Made by a program: the position numbers and the translations under genes. A stretch of 60,163 bases of DNA, taken from positions 1 to 60,163 of the forward strand of contig SVLI01000011.1 in assembly GCA_015068035.1 (NCBI GenBank). Direction: 5' to 3'. The stretch's first letter is position 1; every line of letters begins with the position of its first letter. A model generated the notes under the pieces. That model was given only the letters and a program-made list of their open reading frames with translations. It was not told the origin of the DNA and did not search any database. This stretch comes from Oscillospiraceae bacterium (lineage in GTDB: Bacteria; Bacillota; Clostridia; Oscillospirales; Oscillospiraceae). This document shows positions 1 through 6,848 of the stretch, in pieces.

Positions 1-2
1 TG

Positions 3-332
3 GAACAGCAGCGGCAAGAGCTGAAGGCGTCCATTGCAGACCGTGAGATAGCAAAGGGATTCCACCTCACTAAGGACCACCTTGCCTTTTTCCTCTACGA
101 TCTGCGTAACCTCAACTTTGAGGACAGGGAGAGCCAGAAGCGGCTTATCAGTATCTTTGTCAACTCTGTTTTCGTGTTTGAGGATGGAACTATCAAGATC
201 ACCTTCAATTACAGCGGAGAAAATAACACTGTAACCCTCACAGATTTAACGGCTGCTGAGGGCGGAGAGGTGTTCGGACGCTGTGCGTCTTGCTCCACCA
301 AATGTGTATTGGATGAACACCTACTTCTTTAG
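3..332 (+). CDS. Serine recombinase, C-terminal end (5' truncated by window)
   Basis: The frame is open from the window edge and gives 109 residues. The segment DLRNLNFEDRESQKRLISIF followed by VNSVFVFEDGTIKITFNY is typical of the C-terminal region of large serine recombinases of integrative elements, downstream of the recombinase and zinc-ribbon domains, which lie outside the window. These enzymes integrate and excise elements through a phosphoserine DNA intermediate. The present frame ends with GRCASCSTKC and a short tail. A second frame, open to a stop at 361-363, reads VRLAPPNVYWMNTYFFSGGF over the same stretch and resembles the aromatic-rich tail I would expect in this family, so a small indel near 270-285 is possible. 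The gene marks the edge of a mobile element lying to the left. The family call is firm; the activity of this copy is unknown. Confidence 0.75.
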   Translation, partial: EQQRQELKASIADREIAKGFHLTKDHLAFFLYDLRNLNFEDRESQKRLISIFVNSVFVFEDGTIKITFNYSGENNTVTLTDLTAAEGGEVFGRCASCSTKCVLDEHLLL

Positions 333-363
333 TGGCGGCTTTGCCGTCAAGGTGATGCTCTAA

Positions 364-782
364 TACGAACAGAGACCGCCATCTTAGATTAAGTTCTAAG
401 GTGGTGGTTTTACATATAAGCAAGACGTTTGAAAAACAAGACAATATCTGTTATAATATAAACACAGAATAATATTGAGTGTAAACGAAATAAGGAGAAC
501 TATTTATGTGGGAAAATATTGATATTGATAGGCATTACACAGGAATGTTTCAAATTTTAGATGAACCAATATCGGGCGAATTAATCTATAATAAACAAAA
601 TGGTACTACGATGATTCATATTTGATAGCAAACAAATACAAGGATTACTTTGTGTTGTCTTTATGATCAAATTATAACACTGCGCTGCATTGAAGCAGGA
701 ACAGTGTATTGCATAATGAGGGAATTTTTTTGCATATTTTCGTTTTGTTGACTTATTGATTGTTTGAAAAGGAGAATTGATT
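364..782. other. AT-rich decayed stretch at the element edge
   Basis: About 420 bases between the recombinase end and the lipoprotein gene. Apart from the degenerate small frame at 508-625, I see only AT-rich sequence. No repeat that I could call an attachment site is visible, because the other end of the element is outside the window. Base composition differs sharply from the GC-rich genes further right, consistent with imported DNA. Confidence 0.5.
508..625 (+). pseudogene. Degenerate small reading frame with a good ribosome binding site
   Basis: AAGGAGA at 494-500 sits seven bases before an ATG at 508, which reads MWENIDIDRHY and then leaves frame to an early stop. From about 536 the neighbouring frame reads ITGMFQILDEPISGELIYNK and on to a TGA at 623-625. 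Joined, the two pieces would make a ~39-residue peptide, so this looks like the frameshifted 5' remnant of a gene. The GMF...GELIYN pattern is only loosely reminiscent of N-terminal domains of some defence proteins, and I do not assign a family. Confidence 0.35.
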
Positions 783-1151
783 ATGAAAAAAGTTATTGCA
801 TTGCTCGTTATTCTGTTGGCACTGTCCATCCTGGCTGGATGTGGTAATAGGCTCGGTGGAACTGCTTCCAACGAGATTTCTATTCAGGAATGGCTTGACA
901 ACAAGGGTGGAACGGAGTCTTCAACTATGACAGTCACAGTTAAAACCATCGTTAATCCGGTTTTGGCGATTGTTGAAGATGAATTCGGCACATCTGTGAA
1001 TCTCTTTGGTGTTATGGTTGATGGAGAATTTATGGAATTTGAAAAAGCCGGTATTTCCGAAGGAAATACGATAGTTATACGTGATGGTAAGTATAATGAG
1101 TATGAGGGGGATGTGGAAATTAAGGAAGCTACTCTTGTAGAAATCAAGTAG
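783..1151 (+). CDS. Small secreted lipoprotein, unknown function
   Basis: 122 residues. A signal peptide with a lipobox is clear: MKKVIALLVILLALSILAGC, with the lipidated cysteine at residue 20, so the mature protein should be anchored to the outer face of the membrane. The remaining ~100 residues are short beta-strand-like stretches, with no recognisable catalytic motif; an OB-like fold is possible but this is a guess. The ATG at 783 is preferred over a TTG six bases upstream because AAGGAG at 769-774 is well spaced from it. It sits alone between the recombinase remnant and the amidohydrolase, in AT-rich DNA, so it may be cargo of the mobile element. Confidence 0.7.
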   Translation: MKKVIALLVILLALSILAGCGNRLGGTASNEISIQEWLDNKGGTESSTMTVTVKTIVNPVLAIVEDEFGTSVNLFGVMVDGEFMEFEKAGISEGNTIVIRDGKYNEYEGDVEIKEATLVEIK

Positions 1152-1304
1152 AGTTCTTCCATTGCTGGGAGCTTTTCTTCAAGAGGCGAACTAACTGTGC
1201 AGTTTACTCTTTGCGGACTGTCCACCAGTATATCGTTTGTTTCATAATATAATAATCAAAAAAACGAAGGCAGTATTGTCGGAAACGCAAACGGAGGGCT
1301 CTGC

Positions 1305-2129
1305 ATGAAAATCATTGATGCGCATATCCATCTTTTCCCGCCCGAAGACCCCAACGTAGATCAAATGACGCAGCGTGCCGGTCATATCAACAGCATCGAG
1401 CATCTGCGGGAAATGTACGAGACGCTCGGCATGGTACACTCGGTGGTTATGGGCAACCACTCTTTGGAAACGGAATATCACAATTATCCCGAGGATATGT
1501 TTCACTACTGTATCGGGCTCGACAGCTCTTTTATGATTGGAGAAAACTCCGCTTTGCCGGATTTTGCAGACAGTGTAGAAAAAAATCTGCGCCGGGAAAA
1601 CTGCTGCGGCGTGAAGCTTTACCCCGGATATAACAAGCTGTCCCTTTCCGACAAAACATACGAGCCCCTCTACGAGCTGGCCGCGCAGTATAACAAACCG
1701 GTAGCCGTGCACATGGGGATTACCGCGCATCCGCGGGCGCACCTCAAATATTGTCATCCTATGGAGCTGGACGAGGTAGCCGCCGACCACCCCGAAACCG
1801 ATTTTGTAATGTGCCACTTCGGAAATCCTTTTTTGGAAACTGCCGCAGCGGTGGTGGAGAAAAATCCCAATGTTTCTGCGGATCTGTCCGGTCTGATTGA
1901 AGGCAGAGTAGACCTCAAGCAATATCTGAAGGATTACTCCGAATATGTCTTTTTGCTGAAAGCATGGACTTCTTCGATAAACTGCTGGGACAAGCTCATG
2001 TATGGCACCGATTGGCCCCTGGTAAATCTGGGCGAATACATAAGTTTTATCAAAGAAATCATCCCCCAGCGCCATTGGAATGCGGTGTTTTTTGACAACG
2101 CCAACCGCATTTATCGCCTTGGGCTGTAA
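1305..2129 (+). CDS. Amidohydrolase family 2 (TIM-barrel metal-dependent hydrolase)
   Basis: 274 residues. The N-terminus MKIIDAHIHLF carries the HxH metal-binding pair of the amidohydrolase superfamily. Further along are VKLYPGY, VAVHMG, VMCHFGNP and YGTDWP, corresponding to barrel-strand ends that hold the remaining metal ligands and the catalytic aspartate. Family 2 members are hydrolases or decarboxylases of carboxylic acid and lactone substrates; the substrate here cannot be read from sequence. CGGAGGG lies just before the ATG. It stands alone: degenerate DNA on the left, a bidirectional terminator on the right. The family is secure, the reaction is not. Confidence 0.85.
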   Translation: MKIIDAHIHLFPPEDPNVDQMTQRAGHINSIEHLREMYETLGMVHSVVMGNHSLETEYHNYPEDMFHYCIGLDSSFMIGENSALPDFADSVEKNLRRENCCGVKLYPGYNKLSLSDKTYEPLYELAAQYNKPVAVHMGITAHPRAHLKYCHPMELDEVAADHPETDFVMCHFGNPFLETAAAVVEKNPNVSADLSGLIEGRVDLKQYLKDYSEYVFLLKAWTSSINCWDKLMYGTDWPLVNLGEYISFIKEIIPQRHWNAVFFDNANRIYRLGL

Positions 2130-2255
2130 TCTGGATTGACTTTTGTTCCTCCGCTTGCTATCCATTCAACGGAAACGGGGATGTTTTCATGAAGAAACGG
2201 CCTGTTGTCTTCCGTTTTTTTGATCGGCATACAGCATAATCCCTGCCAAAATACA

Positions 2256-2288
2256 ACGGCACCCGCCACGAAGGCGGGTGCCGTTTTG
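2256..2288. terminator. Bidirectional intrinsic terminator
   Basis: ACGGCACCCGCC (2256-2267), loop ACGAA, perfect complement at 2273-2284, then TTTT. A-rich sequence before the stem lets it also serve the minus strand. It lies between the amidohydrolase and the convergent lipoprotein gene. Confidence 0.85.
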
Positions 2289-3221
2289 CTATGTTTGATT
2301 CTCCAAAATTTCCCGGATCCGGTGGATCTGTTCGACCGTCAGATCCGCCTGTCCGTCATCACACCGGACATAGCATTCGGACAGGTTAACGCCATATTTG
2401 GTTCCGTCTTCCGTACTGACCGAAAACTCCGGCATGCAGTTGCAAATTTTGTTTGGATCGTACTGCAGATTGATCAGAATCGCCGTCAGACTCACAGAGT
2501 CGCTGCCCGCGAAGGCATAATCCTGTCCGTCCAGATGAACGGTCGTCATGGTGTTGCCGCAAAAACCGGATACCGGGTCTTCAACAGTCTCGGGCCGCAG
2601 CGCAGACATGTGCAAATGCAAATCTCTGACCACATAGAACGCATAGCTGACCGTGCCTCCCGAGGTAAGGTCCTCCCCCGTCCACTCCGCAATCACCTCA
2701 TAGATAAAGCCGCCCTCCCGGAGCTCAAGCGTATTGCCCTCCCATTGCGCAGCACCCTCCAGGGTGTCCATCATTCCCCAGCACGCATCGCTCCAGCAGC
2801 GCACGGTGAATTGCTGCGGCTGCACGTCAAAGTAGAGTTCAACGGTCGCATCCGCGGTGGTCATCGGCGTTAAAAACTCCTGCCGCTCCAGCGGATGGGA
2901 ACTGTCCGCTTCCACGCTCGTCCAGGTTCCGTCCCAGTTGTTGTAAGTCCAGGAATAGGTGCCCACGTTCGCTTCGATACCCATACAGCTGCTGTCATGA
3001 ATTTTCAAAACAGGCGGTTGGGGGCCGAGTCTTGAAGGCCCGGTTCCTCTGGGCGGCGGAGAGGGCACATTGCTTTCTTCCGACGGATCGGACGCAGGCT
3101 CGGAAAGCTCGGCATTTCCGGGCAGATCGCCCTGCTCATCTCCGCCATGCTGCCCCATCCCGCAAGCCGCCAGCGAAAAGATCAATGCAGCGGCAAGCAA
3201 TGCGGAAAGCACTTTTTTCAT
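2289..3221 (-). CDS. Secreted lipoprotein of the serpin operon, unknown function
   Basis: 310 residues. The start MKKVLSALLAAALIFSLAAC is a lipoprotein signal with the modified cysteine at residue 20. An acidic, proline-rich linker (to about residue 75) leads to a domain with a YSWTYNNWDG segment and several cysteines (CWSDACW, KICNCMPEF), and the C-terminus is a short helix. I do not recognise the family. The start is the ATG one base after the serpin stop codon, with GGAGG inside the end of the serpin gene, implying translational coupling. As the last gene of the ECF sigma / anti-sigma / serpin unit it is probably an extracytoplasmic partner of the serpin, by context only. Confidence 0.75.
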   Translation of the reverse strand: MKKVLSALLAAALIFSLAACGMGQHGGDEQGDLPGNAELSEPASDPSEESNVPSPPPRGTGPSRLGPQPPVLKIHDSSCMGIEANVGTYSWTYNNWDGTWTSVEADSSHPLERQEFLTPMTTADATVELYFDVQPQQFTVRCWSDACWGMMDTLEGAAQWEGNTLELREGGFIYEVIAEWTGEDLTSGGTVSYAFYVVRDLHLHMSALRPETVEDPVSGFCGNTMTTVHLDGQDYAFAGSDSVSLTAILINLQYDPNKICNCMPEFSVSTEDGTKYGVNLSECYVRCDDGQADLTVEQIHRIREILENQT

Positions 3222-3222
3222 C

Positions 3223-4473
3223 TCAGCCCGCCTCCACATCCATCATCGTGCCGATGAAAAACGGCAGATTCGTTTCGCAGTCGATGAGCATATAGACAAA
3301 GGGGCGGTCGAGCACGACTTCCTTGAAATCCACAATTTCCATCGCCCCCTCCGCCGTCATTTCAACAGCAGTGGCCGCGCCCGCGCGGGTGCCCCGTTCG
3401 GAAACGGAGATAAAGGTTTTATGCAGCACCCGGTTGATGCAGATGTTCATGCCGTCCACGTTGTAAGTGCCAAGGCGGGAGAAATCGGCCGTCATCCAGT
3501 CGAAAGCGTCTGTCATGCCCATTTCCTGCAGAACTTCACTCATCTCGATGCCGTATTCCGTTTCAAACTTCGGCATCGACGCAAACACCGTCACATTCTG
3601 CGGGTTGGACAGCAGCTCCTGCAAATGCGCACCGCTAAGGCCGGAAACATATTCCGAAACGCTGACGCCTTCGTTGGGCAGCAGCGCGGCAAAGGCATAT
3701 TTTCTGTCCTTATAATACTTGATAAAGCCGGTGGCCATGTCATCTTCCAGATAGGCATGCTCTTCCGAGTGCATCATGTCCACATCCTGCTGCACTCCGG
3801 CTTCCGTGGTGAAGCTCCCGTCCCGGATCTGAAACTCCTCATACACCTCAGCCCACTCGGCATCAAACGCAAGCGCATTGACCAGATACATGACTGCCTC
3901 ATCCGGGATCTCGTCAAGAATCTCCGGGATCATGCCGTCGGTGTGCTCCTTGACCCAGTTGTTGATGTCATTTTTGGTCGCCTCGTCAAAAGCGGCTTTG
4001 TAGGCGCCGGCGCCGTAGTAATCCGCATTCGTCTGCAGGAAACTCTGCTCCACCGCAAAATTCGGATCGTCCTTGAACCAGATGGAGTTTGCCAGACTCA
4101 GTTTGTAATCCTTGGCCTCCGGAAGCAGGTCAAGATAAGCCCGCATATAGCCGTTGAGATTCTCGGTGTCCATGCCCAGCACCTGCTCCATCTGCGCGAG
4201 CGTCTCCCCGTCCGCGCCGTTGGCGGTCATGGCCAGCGCATACAGAACAGACAGCGGAGAAATCAGGGTGTTCTCCCCCTCCTCCATGCTGTTTTGAAAA
4301 AGCTTCACGCCAAAATCCGCGGCAGCAGCCGCTCCGGCGTCCATATCCGGCAGAACATCCACGGCCTTGGCCGGAACGTCCTTCATGAGATCGTTGGCGT
4401 TATTTGCCTCGCCGCAGGCGGTCAGGCTGAACACGAGCACAAGTGCAAGCAGGGACGCAACCCATTTCTTCAT
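3223..4473 (-). CDS. Serpin family serine protease inhibitor, lipoprotein
   Basis: 416 residues. A lipobox (LTAC, cysteine 20) puts the inhibitor outside the cell. The serpin fold is complete: NTLISPLSVLYALAMTANGA near residue 68, NALAFDAEWAEVY near 199, and the C-terminal signature VVLDRPFVYMLID at 386-398. The reactive-loop hinge ERGTRAGAATAV (359-370) has the small-residue pattern of inhibitory serpins, which trap proteases by inserting the loop into a beta sheet. The loop is about five residues longer than in alpha-1-antitrypsin, so P1 can only be placed between 375 and 380 (E-G-A-M-E-I). Known gut serpins, such as those of Eubacterium siraeum and Bifidobacterium, inhibit elastase-like host proteases; a similar target is inferred. 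It lies in an operon with an ECF sigma factor. Confidence 0.93.
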   Translation of the reverse strand: MKKWVASLLALVLVFSLTACGEANNANDLMKDVPAKAVDVLPDMDAGAAAAADFGVKLFQNSMEEGENTLISPLSVLYALAMTANGADGETLAQMEQVLGMDTENLNGYMRAYLDLLPEAKDYKLSLANSIWFKDDPNFAVEQSFLQTNADYYGAGAYKAAFDEATKNDINNWVKEHTDGMIPEILDEIPDEAVMYLVNALAFDAEWAEVYEEFQIRDGSFTTEAGVQQDVDMMHSEEHAYLEDDMATGFIKYYKDRKYAFAALLPNEGVSVSEYVSGLSGAHLQELLSNPQNVTVFASMPKFETEYGIEMSEVLQEMGMTDAFDWMTADFSRLGTYNVDGMNICINRVLHKTFISVSERGTRAGAATAVEMTAEGAMEIVDFKEVVLDRPFVYMLIDCETNLPFFIGTMMDVEAG

Positions 4474-4487
4474 ATTAACCTTCCTTT

Positions 4488-5093
4488 CTAACGATGCGCG
4501 GGAGGTGTCACTTCCCGAATGCTGTTTACCACAATCGTTGCGGTTTCTTCGTCGTATTCCGTAAACTGAACTTCAACGCAGAGTCCGGAATAATCAATTC
4601 CCGCCTCAGCAGTGACATCAAATTGTCCGTCAGGCGTTTCGTGCCGGACGTCTTCCGCCATCACCACATTCAGCGCCGTGCCGATTTCAAAAATGTCCGT
4701 ATCCACGAAACCGGCAACCGTTGCGGTAAATCCGGTGTCCGTCATCTCTTCGACAAGAAGCATGACAGACGGAACTTCCTGCAGCGGGCAGCCCTCATCG
4801 GGGCTTGTTTCGGACTCCATCGATTCCTGCTGCATCTCTGCGATGTTCCCGCCCTCGGGCATGGGCATGGGCATGGAGTCCGCGGCATCCTGCCCGGCTA
4901 TGCCCTCTGTCATCTCCTGTTCCGGGCGGAGAATGCTCGTGTACAGACTCAGTACAATCAGGCACAGGCAGGCCGCGATGGCCGTCCAGCGCTTCCATGC
5001 AAAGCGTCCGGACGGCGCGCGCTCGGTTTCCGCTTCACTCACGAGTCTCTCCTCAACGAAGCTCATGCCGCTAAAGAGATCCTTTCCATTCAT
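4488..5093 (-). CDS. Membrane-bound anti-sigma-like protein of the ECF pair
   Basis: 201 residues. The N-terminal cytoplasmic stretch (MNGKDLFSGMSFVEERLVSE) is the kind found in short sigma-binding partners of Clostridia ECF factors. One membrane helix follows (about 36-54, AIAACLCLIVLSLYTSIL). The outside part has a Met/Pro/Glu-rich linker, then a beta-rich domain with DTGFTATVAGFV and ending near TPPAHR. It overlaps the sigma gene by four bases (ATGA), the usual arrangement for sigma/anti-sigma pairs. No zinc-finger motif is present, unlike the second anti-sigma in this window. Its role in holding and releasing the sigma factor is inferred from position and topology. Confidence 0.7.
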   Translation of the reverse strand: MNGKDLFSGMSFVEERLVSEAETERAPSGRFAWKRWTAIAACLCLIVLSLYTSILRPEQEMTEGIAGQDAADSMPMPMPEGGNIAEMQQESMESETSPDEGCPLQEVPSVMLLVEEMTDTGFTATVAGFVDTDIFEIGTALNVVMAEDVRHETPDGQFDVTAEAGIDYSGLCVEVQFTEYDEETATIVVNSIREVTPPAHR

Positions 5094-5644
5094 ACCGCGA
5101 TTCCCTCCTTTTCAAGATACTGCCGCAGTTTGTTCCGGGTCCGGTGGAGCTGGGTTTTGACTTTGCTCTCCCCCATACCGTAGCGCGCCGCGATCTCCCG
5201 AATGGAATCCGTGTACCAATACCGCCGCATAAAAATCAGCCGGGATTCTTTCGGCAGCGTGTCCAGAAAACGACTCAGCAGTCTTCCGATCTCCTGCGCC
5301 TCCATCCGCTGCTCAAGCCGCGAATCCGGGATGCACAGTTCCATTTCGCTCGTCAGTTCTACAAGATCCGCTTTCCGCTTTGCCGCATTCAGCCAGTCCA
5401 GCCGGGAGCAGGAGATGTTTCTGCAGATCTTGGCAAGATAAGCAAACAGGAAATTGGGCCGCACGGGCGGGATCTGATTCCAGGCTTCCATATACGTATC
5501 GCTCACGCTTTCTTCCGCATCCTGATTGTTGTGCACAATCCGAAAGGACAAAGCGTGCAGCTTCTGTCCATGCGCCCTGTCCGTTTCCCGGATGGCATCC
5601 TCGCTCCGCTGCCAGTAAAGCTCGATGATCTGCTTGTCTTCCAT
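5090..5644 (-). CDS. ECF-type sigma-70 family RNA polymerase sigma factor
   Basis: 184 residues. Region 2 spans the first ~80 residues (HNNQDAEESVSDTYMEAWNQ is the core-binding and -10-melting part) and region 4 lies at about 115-180, with LPKESRLIFMRRYWYTDSIR followed by the helix-turn-helix IAARYGMGESKVKTQLHRTR. The short length without regions 1 and 3 is that of an ECF factor. The first gene of a four-gene minus-strand operon (sigma, anti-sigma, serpin, lipoprotein), it probably drives this operon in response to an envelope or protease signal. The signal is unknown. Confidence 0.9.
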   Translation of the reverse strand: MEDKQIIELYWQRSEDAIRETDRAHGQKLHALSFRIVHNNQDAEESVSDTYMEAWNQIPPVRPNFLFAYLAKICRNISCSRLDWLNAAKRKADLVELTSEMELCIPDSRLEQRMEAQEIGRLLSRFLDTLPKESRLIFMRRYWYTDSIREIAARYGMGESKVKTQLHRTRNKLRQYLEKEGIAV

Positions 5645-5681
5645 TCAGGTCTCACCTCCCCCAATGGCCTTTCACCCTGTT

Positions 5682-5708
5682 TGTAGGAATTTCGTGTAAA
5701 AAGGTTAC
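5682..5708 (-). promoter_or_regulatory. Candidate ECF-type promoter of the sigma/serpin operon
   Basis: On the minus strand GTAAC (5704-5708) is followed after 16 bases by CCTACA (5682-5687), about 40 bases before the sigma start. GTAAC with 16-bp spacing matches the AAC-containing -35 of ECF promoters and recurs before the other sigma gene at 42934. The -10 is atypical. Autoregulation is inferred. Confidence 0.4.
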
Positions 5709-5730
5709 GGGAATCGAAAAAATTTTTTCA

Positions 5731-5760
5731 AACAAAACCGGCGCCGCTGCGCCGGTTTCC
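5731..5760 (-). terminator. Intrinsic terminator after the PfkB gene
   Basis: The 10-bp stem AAACCGGCGC / GCGCCGGTTT (5735-5744 with 5749-5758) has a four-base loop and is followed, on the minus strand, by TTTTGTTTG and a further T-rich run. Confidence 0.8.
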
Positions 5761-5762
5761 GT

Positions 5763-6716
5763 TTATCCGTGCAGCCTTGCCAGAACAGCCTCCATCGGCG
5801 GCACAGAGGAAATTCCGCCGAATTGCTCTGTGGAAAGGCTGGCAGCGCAGCAGGCAAATTCCGCTGCATCGTGCAGCTCCTGCGCGCTGATCTCGCCAAG
5901 CTCTTTTCCCGACTGCAACAGCCGCGAGAGCATGCTTCCGCCGAAGATATCCCCCGCGCCGGTGGTGTCCACCGGGCTGATGCCGCCCGGGGCAGGCACG
6001 CGGCCGCGTGCACCGTTTCCGCTGTAGATGCAGCCCTCCGCCCCCAGCGTAACAAAGGCCAGCCGGACGCCGAGCGCGTGAAGCCGCTCAAGTGAATCCT
6101 CCGGCGTGCAGCCCCAAAGAAAATCGGCCTCCTCATCGCTGAGCTTGACGATGTCCGCCTGACCGAGCCCCCAAAGCATCTGCTCCCTCGCCTGCTCCGG
6201 ATCATCCCAAAGCATACGCCGGAGATTCGGGTCAAAGGAGATCCATTTCCCGGCGGCCTTCGCATAGGCAACCGCGCGCTTTGTGGCTTCCCGCGCGGGT
6301 TCATGGGTAAGGCTCAGCGTGCCGAAATGAAAATCCCGGCATTCGTCAATAAGCGAAAGATCCAGCTCTTCAAAGCGAAGCCGCGTGTCCGCTCCCGGTT
6401 TTCGCGCGAAGCTGAACGAGCGCTCGCCGCGATCATCAACCGTGACAAAAGCCAGCGTGGTAAAAACGCCCGGATCCACGATAATTCCGCGTGTCTCCGC
6501 GCCGATCCTCTGCATGGTATCCACCAGCAACCGCCCGAAGGCGTCATCCCCCACCTTGCCCAGAAACGCGGTTTTGCTTCCGTAGGCGCACAGCGCCGCG
6601 ATCAGATTTGCCGGCGCGCCGCCGGGCTTGGCAGCCAGCGTCGGATAGCCGTTTTTGTCGGCACCGACGCAGGCGAAATCAATCAGCAGCTCGCCCAATG
6701 CAGTCACGTCATACAT
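5763..6716 (-). CDS. PfkB-family carbohydrate kinase (fructokinase-like)
   Basis: 317 residues. Family landmarks: GELLIDF at the N-terminus, the glycine-rich KPGGAPANLIAAL sugar-binding segment, GKVGDDAFG, and the C-terminal DTTGAGDIFGGS, which contains the anion hole and catalytic aspartate. PfkB kinases phosphorylate fructose, ribose, 2-keto-3-deoxygluconate and similar sugars with ATP; this layout is closest to fructokinase/KDG kinase types, but the substrate is not decided by sequence. The start at 6716 is chosen for AAGGAGG eleven bases upstream; longer in-frame starts lack a binding site. It is transcribed in the same direction as the glycyl radical enzyme gene, though a hairpin separates them, so it may have its own promoter. 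Confidence 0.9.
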   Translation of the reverse strand: MYDVTALGELLIDFACVGADKNGYPTLAAKPGGAPANLIAALCAYGSKTAFLGKVGDDAFGRLLVDTMQRIGAETRGIIVDPGVFTTLAFVTVDDRGERSFSFARKPGADTRLRFEELDLSLIDECRDFHFGTLSLTHEPAREATKRAVAYAKAAGKWISFDPNLRRMLWDDPEQAREQMLWGLGQADIVKLSDEEADFLWGCTPEDSLERLHALGVRLAFVTLGAEGCIYSGNGARGRVPAPGGISPVDTTGAGDIFGGSMLSRLLQSGKELGEISAQELHDAAEFACCAASLSTEQFGGISSVPPMEAVLARLHG

Positions 6717-6787
6717 AGCGCAGCCTCCTTGTCTTTTCTCTACGAAAATCATTCTGCTTTTTTCCAAAAATGTCAAGCATAAAATAG

Positions 6788-6822
6788 AATCCGGGCATCG
6801 GAATTTTCCCGATGCCCGGATT
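6788..6822. terminator. Strong hairpin between glycyl radical enzyme and PfkB genes
   Basis: AATCCGGGCATCGG (6788-6801) pairs with CCGATGCCCGGATT (6809-6822). On the minus strand the stem is followed by CTATTTTATG, so it should end the glycyl radical enzyme transcript before the kinase gene. Confidence 0.75.
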
Positions 6823-6848
6823 TTGTTCTATGGCTTTGTCTTTCCCGT

